Shown piece by piece: positions 42,970-50,181 of a stretch of 64,000 nt of DNA. Numbering within the stretch: position 1 is the first letter of the stretch; every line of letters begins with the position of its first letter. Position numbers and translations under genes: made by a program. Source of the stretch: Spirosoma sp. (lineage in GTDB: Bacteria > Bacteroidota > Bacteroidia > Cytophagales > Spirosomataceae); NCBI RefSeq assembly GCF_026391055.1, contig NZ_JAPLET010000017.1, positions 186,001 through 250,000 on the forward strand. The letters are read 5' to 3'. The notes under the pieces were generated by a model. The model was given only the letters and a program-made list of their open reading frames with translations. It was not told where the DNA came from and searched no databases.

Positions 42970-44016
42970 CTATCGGGTGAAGATAACATCGGCAAAATAG
43001 CCTTTGTCGTCCGAAAACCAGCTCGTCAGGGAAAAGCCCGTTTGCTGGGCCAGATGCTCGATTTGACTCCGGTTAAATTTGCGGGAGATTTCGGTATGAA
43101 TGATTTCTCCCTCTTGAAAAGGCACCCGCATACCAAGCGCCCTGATATCTATAATCTGCGTTTTCTGACTAACCAGATACGAACGGGCCTCCCCGGTTTC
43201 GGGACTATAGGTTTCGTAATGGTCGAAGGCAGCAAGGTCAAAGTCAGCCTCGAGATCACGGTTGATTCGTCGCAGTAAATTCAGATTGAACGCCCGCGTC
43301 AGGCCCTGCCGGTCGTTGTAAGCCGCGTGAATAACCGCCGGATTCTTCTGTAAATCAAAGCCTGTCAGCACAATATCGCCGGGTTTGAGCCGGTCGTGCA
43401 GCTGCTGGTAAAAGGCAATGGCTTCGTCCGGGGCGAAATTGCCAATGTTAGATCCCAGAAAAAGAACAACTTTTCGGCTGTCGGTTTCGCTGGACAGGTG
43501 TTCCAGTGCACTGAAGTAGTCGTCATGGCGCGGATTCAGCGGCAGATCCGGCCATTGTTTTCGTACATCGACTACTAACCCTTCAAGGGCATCTGCCGAA
43601 ATATCGACTGGCGCGTAAGTAAAGTCGGCACGCTGGCTATCGAAGAAACCGAGCAGTATTTTTGTTTTCAGCCCATCGCCCGCACCTAATTCTACCAGCT
43701 CGAACGGGCGGTTGTCGGACGTAATCAGGCGAAGTAAATCCGCCTTATACGTATCCAGCACGTCATACTCCGACCGGGTCAGGTAGTACTCGGGCGAACG
43801 CATGATCTCGGCAAAAATCCGACTCCCTTCGGCATCGTAAAAAAAGCGTGACGAAAGGGCCTTGGGAGTTTTCTGCAAGCCCGTCCGCACTTCTTCGGCG
43901 AGGGCGTCGGCATCTGAATCGCGGATTGTGGTTTCAACGTCGTCCATGCCGGACTTCGTGCGCTCTGCCTGCTGCGTTAAGCCCCCGTCACTAAACGGAT
44001 TCCGGTATACTGCCAT
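42970..44016 (-). CDS. egtD: Histidine N-alpha-trimethyltransferase of ergothioneine synthesis
   Basis: A 348-aa SAM-dependent enzyme that trimethylates histidine to hercynine. Family marks are SSRFFYDAEGSRIF, PEYYLTRSEYDVL, the SAM site VELGAGDGLKTKILL and LFLGSNIGNF, and the C-terminal FSDDKGYFADVIF. The ATG at 44016 overlaps the end of egtB by 40 bp; an internal ATG at 43947 would remove the overlap, and both are plausible. It follows EgtB directly in one operon. Confidence 0.93.
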   Translation of the reverse strand: MAVYRNPFSDGGLTQQAERTKSGMDDVETTIRDSDADALAEEVRTGLQKTPKALSSRFFYDAEGSRIFAEIMRSPEYYLTRSEYDVLDTYKADLLRLITSDNRPFELVELGAGDGLKTKILLGFFDSQRADFTYAPVDISADALEGLVVDVRKQWPDLPLNPRHDDYFSALEHLSSETDSRKVVLFLGSNIGNFAPDEAIAFYQQLHDRLKPGDIVLTGFDLQKNPAVIHAAYNDRQGLTRAFNLNLLRRINRDLEADFDLAAFDHYETYSPETGEARSYLVSQKTQIIDIRALGMRVPFQEGEIIHTEISRKFNRSQIEHLAQQTGFSLTSWFSDDKGYFADVIFTR

Positions 44017-45173
44017 CGTTTGTCTGGTTGAAAGAAATTACGGTACGTTGGCCGGGAGTGCCCGTCGGGCGTAGCTACGGAAGCTCCTCGCAAAACCATC
44101 TGTCCGCTCATAAATTTGCCGTTGTATTCGCCCACGGCTCCTTCGGCAGTCAGGAAGCCGGGATAAGGCAGGTAAGCCGAATTTGTCCACTCCCACCGAG
44201 CCCCCCAGTTAAATGCGGGGTCCACTATAGACGCAGCCACTTCCCACTCAAACTCGGTGGGTAACCGCTGCCCTTTCCAGCGGGCGTATGCGTCGGCTTC
44301 GTACTGACTCACGTGGCAAACGGGCGCAGCTGGGTCAACCGGTTTGAGTCCGTCAAAGGTGTAGTTCCACCACTCACCATCGACCTGATGCCAGTACAAA
44401 GGGGCTTGAGTGGCGTGCGCATTTACCCAGGCCCAGCCATCGGAAAGCCAGTGCCTGAAATTACGATAGCCACCGGCTTCAATAAACGCCATATACTCCC
44501 CATTCGTGACCAGCTTTCCGGCCAGGGTGGTATCGTTCAAGTATACCTTGTGTGCACCAACTTCATTATCGAAATAAAATATGCCGTCCTTCTGCTCATC
44601 TATCGACTGAAAACCAACGACATATACACCTTCCCGGATATGGACAGGCGACGCGTCGTTCTGCGGCCTATGCTCCTGAAAAGGCATATCAATAGCGGGC
44701 AGTAACGGGTTATGCCCCAGAATGTACTTTATATCGGTGATGAGCAACTCCTGATGTTGCTGCTCGTGGTTAAGGCCGAGTAAAATCAGCGCGTTCAGAT
44801 CGGGTGAGAGGTCGGTTGTATCCAGAAACCGGCTCATCTGCTCATCGACGTATGCCCGATAAGCGTATACACCAGCTACCGTAGGACGGCTGAGGTTACC
44901 CCGGTCGGTGCGTAACACACGCTTGCCTACCGTTTCGTAATAGCTATTGAAAACGTAGCTGAAATCTTCGTGAAAGATGCGGTAACCGGGTACATTGGGA
45001 ACAAGCACGAAGGTCTCCCAAAACCAGGTTGTATGACCCAAATGCCACTTTGGGGGACTTACGTCCACCACAGGTTGTACGACATAGTCTTCGGTTTCGA
45101 GACCACGACAGATGGCTTCAGAATGCAGCCGTACCCGGAAGTAGTGTTCGGTAAGCGTTTGTTCGGCAATCAT
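43977..45173 (-). CDS. egtB: Ergothioneine biosynthesis sulfoxide synthase EgtB
   Basis: A 398-aa non-haem iron enzyme that joins hercynine to a thiol (gamma-glutamylcysteine or cysteine) as the sulfoxide. A DinB-like N-terminal domain supplies the iron-binding histidines H47 (HLGHTTWF), H136 and H140 (NHEQQHQEL), and the C-terminal formylglycine-enzyme-like domain is present (TNGEYMAF, RLPTEFEWEVAA, RGASVATPDGHSRPTYRNFF). EgtA, EgtC and EgtE are not seen, consistent with the short fungal or anaerobic-type variants or with distant genes. It is first in the operon with egtD. Confidence 0.93.
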   Translation of the reverse strand: MIAEQTLTEHYFRVRLHSEAICRGLETEDYVVQPVVDVSPPKWHLGHTTWFWETFVLVPNVPGYRIFHEDFSYVFNSYYETVGKRVLRTDRGNLSRPTVAGVYAYRAYVDEQMSRFLDTTDLSPDLNALILLGLNHEQQHQELLITDIKYILGHNPLLPAIDMPFQEHRPQNDASPVHIREGVYVVGFQSIDEQKDGIFYFDNEVGAHKVYLNDTTLAGKLVTNGEYMAFIEAGGYRNFRHWLSDGWAWVNAHATQAPLYWHQVDGEWWNYTFDGLKPVDPAAPVCHVSQYEADAYARWKGQRLPTEFEWEVAASIVDPAFNWGARWEWTNSAYLPYPGFLTAEGAVGEYNGKFMSGQMVLRGASVATPDGHSRPTYRNFFQPDKRWQYTGIRLVTGA

Positions 45174-45290
45174 TCAGGCGATATGGTAGTTGCGTTTCGA
45201 CTAGAAAGACTGGATTGCTTTTGCCGCCGTACGGTGTACGAAACGGCGGGCAAACCCTATAGAGTAGTAACAGGAAATGAGCGTTCTTGT

Positions 45291-45563
45291 TCAATACCCA
45301 ACCATCTGTTCATCGGCATAGCACCAGAGCCAGCGTTCGCCCGGCTCGGCCGAGGCTACAACCGGATGATGACTCGCGTGAAAATGTTTTGTCGCGTGTT
45401 TGTTAGGCGATGAATCGCAGCAGAGTGTGGTTCCGCACGTTTGGCAGGTTCGCAAATGCACCCACGAAGCGCCCGTTTTAACACACTCTTCGCATACATG
45501 TTCGGTAGCCGTGCGAAGCTCGGTTATAGCAGAAAGGTGCTGGCAAATAGTCTGTTTGATCAT
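45291..45563 (-). CDS. UBP-type zinc finger protein
   Basis: A 90-aa protein consisting of a ubiquitin-hydrolase-type (UBP) zinc finger. Ligands appear as CQH (7-9), HVCEEC, RTCQTCGTTLCCD, and KHFHASHHPV, with the terminal aromatic WLWCYAD block that shapes the binding pocket in eukaryotic UBP fingers. Start chosen at the ATG 45563; a longer start at 45614 would lie in the palindrome. Bacteria lack ubiquitin, so the ligand is unknown. It follows the receiver/oxidoreductase gene in the same direction. Confidence 0.82.
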   Translation of the reverse strand: MIKQTICQHLSAITELRTATEHVCEECVKTGASWVHLRTCQTCGTTLCCDSSPNKHATKHFHASHHPVVASAEPGERWLWCYADEQMVGY

Positions 45564-45575
45564 AAAATATGGGCG

Positions 45576-45616
45576 TTTTGCGTAATACTGACCATCCCGG
45601 TCAGTATTACGCAAAA
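45576..45616. repeat. Perfect 18-bp inverted repeat between two operon genes
   Basis: TTTTGCGTAATACTGACC (45576-45593) is exactly complementary to 45599-45616 with a 5-nt loop. It begins one base after the stop of the receiver/oxidoreductase gene and ends 12 bp before the zinc finger gene's ATG (minus strand). No T-run follows on either strand, so it may be an attenuator, a processing stem or an operator. Confidence 0.85.
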
Positions 45617-47278
45617 CTAGTTTTCTGCTAAATATTTATGAACAAAGCTTACGGCCATAGCGCCTTCACCCACGGCCGAAGCTACCCGGTTCATGGCTCC
45701 GGCCCGCACGTCGCCAGCGGCAAAAATGCCCGCGCTACAGGTTTCCAACGAGAACGGCTCGCGGTTGTAGCGCCAGACTTTCTTGAAATCAGCGTACTTG
45801 GCCAGGTCGCGGCCGGTGGCAATAAATCCTTTGGGGTCTTTAATAATGTCCATCTCGATCCAGTCGGTGAGGGGTTTGGTTCCGATAAAGATGAACAGCC
45901 CGGCGGCTTTTACCGTCTGCCGTTCTTTCGTATCCATGTTTTCCAGCACCAGACATTCTAGTCGCTCATTGCCGAGTCCCTCCACCACTTCGGTACAGCC
46001 GAGTACGGTAATGTTGGGCGTTTGGGCAATCTGATCGATCAGGTATTGAGACATCGTTTCGGACAGGTCGGGGCGACGAACGCAGATGCATACTTCAGAG
46101 GCCGTTCGGGATAAGTACATGGCACCCTGCCCGGCCGAGTTGCCTCCCCCGACAATGTAAACGGGCTTTCCTTTGAAGGCAAAAGCCTCGGTTGTGGCGG
46201 CTCCGTAGTACACACCCGCCCCCGTATATTTGTGAAGACTCTCGTTGTCTAACTGGTGGTATGATACCCCGGTGCTTAGAATAATAGACCGTGCCACCAC
46301 CTCATTCCCATCACCCAGCCGAATATGCTTGTATTGTCCCTGCGACGTAATCGACATCACCTCCTGCGGGGCCAGAAACTCCACTCCAAAACGTTGTGCC
46401 TGGGTAATAGCCCGTCGGGTGAGGTCGGCGCCACTCAGGCCGTTGGGAAAGCCCAGGTAGTTTTCGATTCGCGAGCTGGTACCCGCCTGACCGCCGGGTG
46501 CCCGTTTGTCGATCAATATAGTTTTGAGCCCTTCCGATCCGCCATACACAGCAGCGGCCAGACCGGCAGGACCGGCACCAATGATCGCCAAGTCATACAG
46601 TCCTTCGGACGCTTTGGGCTGCAAACCCAGCTTTCCGCCCAGATCGGCCAGTGAGGGCTGGATAAGCGCTGAGCCATCGCCGAGTATGATAGCGGGCAAA
46701 TCAGTCGTTCTCAGACCATGCAGTTCGAGCATTTCCTGTGCCATCGGATCACTTTCAATGTCGAGCCATTGATAAGGAAACAGGTTGCCAGCCAGAAAAT
46801 CCTTTAACTCGTGTGAACGGGGTGAAAACTGATAGCCGATCAGCTTAAGCCCTTCAAACGGCGGCCGATAGTTCGATTGCCAGTCGCTCAGCAAGTCTTC
46901 CAGAATGGGGTATAGCTTTTCTTCGGGCGGGTCCCAGGGCTTGGCAATGTAATAATCCAATTGTACTTCGTTGATGGCCCGAACGGCGGCATCGATGTCC
47001 GAATAGGCCGTCAGCAGCACCCGTTTGGCATTGGGGAACAGTTGCCGGGCCTGCATCAGAAACTCAACGCCCGTCATAGTGGGCATGCGCTGATCTGACA
47101 AAAACAGGGCGACCTCCTCCCCTTTCTTCTTCAGCTCGGGTAGCGTAGCGAGTGCCTCCTGCGATGAACTCGTACAGATGATCCGGTACTTTTTCCGGTA
47201 CTGCTGGCGCAAATCGTGCTGAATGGCCTGCAATACCTGCGGATCGTCGTCAATGGAAAAAATGATGGGTAATTTCAT
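45617..47278 (-). CDS. Receiver fused to glutaredoxin-like and thioredoxin-reductase-like modules
   Basis: A 553-aa response regulator with an enzymatic output. Receiver: acidic pocket D10-D12, phosphosite D62 (LSDQRMP), K of YIAKPWD. Residues about 142-220 look glutaredoxin-like, with SPRS (152-155) where CxxC would be. The flavoprotein half has GAGPAG (234-239), the PGGQAG loop, a second nucleotide motif VGGGNSAGQ and the C-terminal FAAGDVR. In place of the thioredoxin reductase CATC it has AATT (about 360-363), so the disulfide redox site is lost. It probably uses FAD and NADPH on another acceptor. The histidine kinase gene is 68 bp upstream. Confidence 0.88.
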   Translation of the reverse strand: MKLPIIFSIDDDPQVLQAIQHDLRQQYRKKYRIICTSSSQEALATLPELKKKGEEVALFLSDQRMPTMTGVEFLMQARQLFPNAKRVLLTAYSDIDAAVRAINEVQLDYYIAKPWDPPEEKLYPILEDLLSDWQSNYRPPFEGLKLIGYQFSPRSHELKDFLAGNLFPYQWLDIESDPMAQEMLELHGLRTTDLPAIILGDGSALIQPSLADLGGKLGLQPKASEGLYDLAIIGAGPAGLAAAVYGGSEGLKTILIDKRAPGGQAGTSSRIENYLGFPNGLSGADLTRRAITQAQRFGVEFLAPQEVMSITSQGQYKHIRLGDGNEVVARSIILSTGVSYHQLDNESLHKYTGAGVYYGAATTEAFAFKGKPVYIVGGGNSAGQGAMYLSRTASEVCICVRRPDLSETMSQYLIDQIAQTPNITVLGCTEVVEGLGNERLECLVLENMDTKERQTVKAAGLFIFIGTKPLTDWIEMDIIKDPKGFIATGRDLAKYADFKKVWRYNREPFSLETCSAGIFAAGDVRAGAMNRVASAVGEGAMAVSFVHKYLAEN

Positions 47279-47346
47279 AAGGTCGAAAAAAAGAATGAGC
47301 GAGTGATACAGCGATTGATGGGGTGTAACACCAATCGCTGTTTCTT

Positions 47347-48756
47347 TTATTCAGTTGGTAAACAAACACTGAACTCGGTGTGGCCGGGTTCTGACTGTAG
47401 CTTAATGGATCCATTATGATGTTTAATGATTCCCTGCACAATATCGAGTCCCAGGCCTGTACCTTTTCCAATCTCTTTGGTGGTAAAAAAAGGCTCAAAT
47501 ATTTTATCTTTTATATCCTCGGGAATACCGCTTCCGTTGTCAATCACTTTCGTGACGACAAACTCCGACCCATCGGGCCGCCGGTCGGGTTGACTGACGA
47601 TGTCGAGTTTACCCCCATCGGGTAAGGCATCGATGGCGTTGTCGATCAGGTTGGTCCACACCTGGTTCAGTTCACCCGGCCAGCCGCAAACGGGGGGTAA
47701 ATCGTCGGCAATAGTCAAATTTAGCTGAATATGCTTGCTTTTGACTTTATGGTCCAGCAAAATAAGCGTACTTCGTAGCCCTTCGGCGAGCGGAATCTGC
47801 TGTTTGCCCGTCCCCCGATCCATGTGCGTATAATTCTTGATGGAGCCTGTGAGCGTCGAGATGCGTTTGGAGGCTTCACTGATGTCGGAGACCAGCTTTT
47901 CGGTCACCAGATTATTGACGAGCCAATTGATAACGCCCACGAGATTTTCATCCCCAATTTTCTCCAGAATCCAGTCCAGGTCATCGACCGTAAAGCCATA
48001 ATCGACCAGTGGACTGGCGAGGTCCATACTGTCATCCACCCCGTTATCGTCGAGCCAGTCGGTCACTTCATCCTCCAGGCTGGTTCGTTCGAGCAGGGTT
48101 AACGGGCGAGCATCGACAGCGCGCTGCTGGTCTACCTTTTTAAAGAAGACGGTATTGACCGAATCGACCTGTTCGTCGGTAAGATTGAGGTGCATAATGG
48201 CCTTAAAAGCCTCGGGAGTAGCCCGCATGTGTACTTTAAGGGTATCAGCCGAGCGCACGACGGCAGCTACAGGGTTGTTAAGCTCGTGCGCCAGCCCTGC
48301 CGACAGGCGGCCCAGCGAAGCCATTTTCTCGTTCTGTTGCGTCAGTTTGGTATAGTCCCGAACGCGGGTGGTCATCTGATGCACCATGGCTTCGGTCAGT
48401 TCATAACAGGCATGAATTAACTCGGGCAGTTTATCGCGATGAAGTTTGAGCACCTTTATGGCAGTTACCGAAATGAGCCGATTGGCGATGCTTTGCATCC
48501 GCGAAAACGGAAGCAAACCCAACAGCGAATGCGGCTCGTACGTCAGGATCTCATCGGCAGCCCCATTGGCCCCGCCATCGATCCGAACCCGGCCTTCGAG
48601 CAGCAGAATAAGGTGATTGATCGGTTCATTGGGCTTGTATAGTATGGTTTCTTCGGGGTAAGACTCCTCGTCGGCCCGGTCGATAACCCATTGAAGCTGC
48701 GCATCGGGAACATTCGCAAAAGCAGGAAACTGTTGCAGCGTTTCTAGTAAATTCAT
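47347..48756 (-). CDS. Histidine kinase with N-terminal cyclic-nucleotide-binding-like domain
   Basis: A 469-aa cytoplasmic kinase with no membrane segment. Residues 1-130 form a cNMP-binding-like domain ([10 protein letters not shown]), then a linker, a HisKA box ([17 protein letters not shown]), N-box [14 protein letters not shown], and G boxes [10 protein letters not shown] and GKGTGLGL. It is the only kinase next to the receiver/oxidoreductase gene and probably its partner. The sensed nucleotide or redox signal is not evident. Divergent from the ChaN-like gene; their starts are about 80 bp apart. Confidence 0.9.
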   Translation of the reverse strand: MNLLETLQQFPAFANVPDAQLQWVIDRADEESYPEETILYKPNEPINHLILLLEGRVRIDGGANGAADEILTYEPHSLLGLLPFSRMQSIANRLISVTAIKVLKLHRDKLPELIHACYELTEAMVHQMTTRVRDYTKLTQQNEKMASLGRLSAGLAHELNNPVAAVVRSADTLKVHMRATPEAFKAIMHLNLTDEQVDSVNTVFFKKVDQQRAVDARPLTLLERTSLEDEVTDWLDDNGVDDSMDLASPLVDYGFTVDDLDWILEKIGDENLVGVINWLVNNLVTEKLVSDISEASKRISTLTGSIKNYTHMDRGTGKQQIPLAEGLRSTLILLDHKVKSKHIQLNLTIADDLPPVCGWPGELNQVWTNLIDNAIDALPDGGKLDIVSQPDRRPDGSEFVVTKVIDNGSGIPEDIKDKIFEPFFTTKEIGKGTGLGLDIVQGIIKHHNGSIKLQSEPGHTEFSVCLPTE

Positions 48757-48838
48757 GGGAGAGAAGGCGTTACTGGTCAGACGAGTAACTAATTGCTGTT
48801 CAAATTGGTTACAGCAATGCGAAAGAACTTCCTGCCTG

Positions 48839-49732
48839 ATGCGTTTTACTCTGCTATTTCTCTGTTTTCTGGGGCTGGCTTTTCGGGCCGATAAACCCGC
48901 CTACCGTCTTTATACGCCGAAGCTAAAAACCACTACCTACGCTCAGCTGTTGCGGCAGGCCACGGAGGCAGATGTGGTGCTGTTTGGCGAACTTCACAAC
49001 AACCCCATTTGCCACTGGCTTGAGTTTCAACTTACAAAAGACCTTCAGGCGGCTAAAAAAGGCAACCTTGTGCTGGGTGCCGAAATGTTCGAAACGGATA
49101 ACCAGACCGCCCTCACCGACTACGTACAGGGACGAACTACAGCTAAAGAACTGGCCACGCAGGCCCGTCTGTGGCCAAATTTTGATACGGATTATAAACC
49201 GATTACCGATTTCGCCCGGGAACAGCACATTCCATTTATTGCCACGAACGTGCCCCGGCGGTATGCGCGGCTGGTGTCCAGACAGGGATTAACCGCCCTC
49301 GACACTATTACGGCCGATGCTAAACGCCAGCTGGCACCCCTGCCCATAAACGTCGACCTAACACTGCCCGGCTACAAAGCCATGATGGACATGATGGGCG
49401 GCAACGAGGGTCATGGCGCGGCCAATCCTCACAGCGGCCAAACAGATATGATGGCCAACTTTGCCCGTGCTCAGGCAACGAAAGATGCGACGATGGCTTA
49501 TTTTATCCTGCAAAACTGGAAACCGGGTCAGACGCTGCTGCATTTCAACGGCGACTATCACTCTAAAAACTTCGAAGGCATTGTCTGGTACCTGCGGCAA
49601 AAACAGCCCGATCTAAAGATTCTCACCCTCTCGTCCGTCGAGCTAGGAGACATCGATAAACCCGCCACCGACAACCGCAATCTGGCCGACTTCTTGCTGG
49701 CCATCCCCGCCGATATGACGAAGACGTATTAG
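48839..49732 (+). CDS. ChaN family haem/iron-regulated lipoprotein-like protein
   Basis: A 297-aa exported protein from the ATG at 48839 (signal LLFLCFLGLAF). The ChaN/Tiki fold motifs are VVLFGELHNNPICHWLE and LGAEMFETDNQ near residues 45-90, with a further conserved HFNGDYHSKNFEG at the C-terminus. ChaN in Campylobacter binds haem; Tiki relatives are metalloproteases, and the His/Glu sets here would fit either. No lipobox is obvious. An earlier in-frame start at 48755 would overlap the kinase gene and lacks a signal, so it was rejected. Confidence 0.82.
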   Translation: MRFTLLFLCFLGLAFRADKPAYRLYTPKLKTTTYAQLLRQATEADVVLFGELHNNPICHWLEFQLTKDLQAAKKGNLVLGAEMFETDNQTALTDYVQGRTTAKELATQARLWPNFDTDYKPITDFAREQHIPFIATNVPRRYARLVSRQGLTALDTITADAKRQLAPLPINVDLTLPGYKAMMDMMGGNEGHGAANPHSGQTDMMANFARAQATKDATMAYFILQNWKPGQTLLHFNGDYHSKNFEGIVWYLRQKQPDLKILTLSSVELGDIDKPATDNRNLADFLLAIPADMTKTY

Positions 49733-49751
49733 AGGATGCGTGCTGTTCGCA

Positions 49752-50138
49752 TCAACGGGGCTTTGCCAATGGTTTCTTTTTCACGTTTACCAGATTCTGC
49801 TCAACCCTGTATTTTGTGATTCGGGCGATCAAATCCAGTGGCAGCGGTTGATCAAGCGGAAACTGCACGGAGCCTTTCGCGCCCTTATAACCGGCCAATT
49901 CTTCTTTGAACGCGTCCAGCCCCTGCGGTGCCGGATAGAAGCCGATATGGTTCTTGAAAGCGGCAAAGTGAACCAGATTCCCGTTCAGCTTTAAGGTAGG
50001 CATGCCATAACTGATAGCTTCTTCGGCATTGGGAGCGGCACTTCGAACGGTTGCCCGTACCTGTTGCAGCAGTTCCTGTACGTTCTCCGGGAATCCCGCG
50101 ATGTAGGCGTCGATGGTTGTTACTGGCACGGTTTCCAT
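49752..50138 (-). CDS. DUF1801 family protein
   Basis: A 128-aa protein of the DUF1801 (YdhG-like) family. The usual markers are YGMPTLKLNG, LVHFAAFKNHIGFYPAP and a central GAKGSVQFPLDQPLPLDLI. Members have been called iron chaperone-like by homology to frataxin-fold proteins; direct evidence is limited. It is convergent with the ChaN-like gene and precedes nothing obvious. Confidence 0.85.
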   Translation of the reverse strand: METVPVTTIDAYIAGFPENVQELLQQVRATVRSAAPNAEEAISYGMPTLKLNGNLVHFAAFKNHIGFYPAPQGLDAFKEELAGYKGAKGSVQFPLDQPLPLDLIARITKYRVEQNLVNVKKKPLAKPR

Positions 50139-50181
50139 AATGAATCGGGTGTGAGGTAGTAGCCGAGTGTCTATGTAAAGT

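Noticed and set aside
48755-48838. Longer start for the ChaN-like gene
   Set aside because: It would overlap the divergent kinase start and place residues before the signal peptide.
49735-49753. Six-bp hairpin GATGCG/CGCATC between convergent genes
   Set aside because: Too short and without a T tract to call a terminator.
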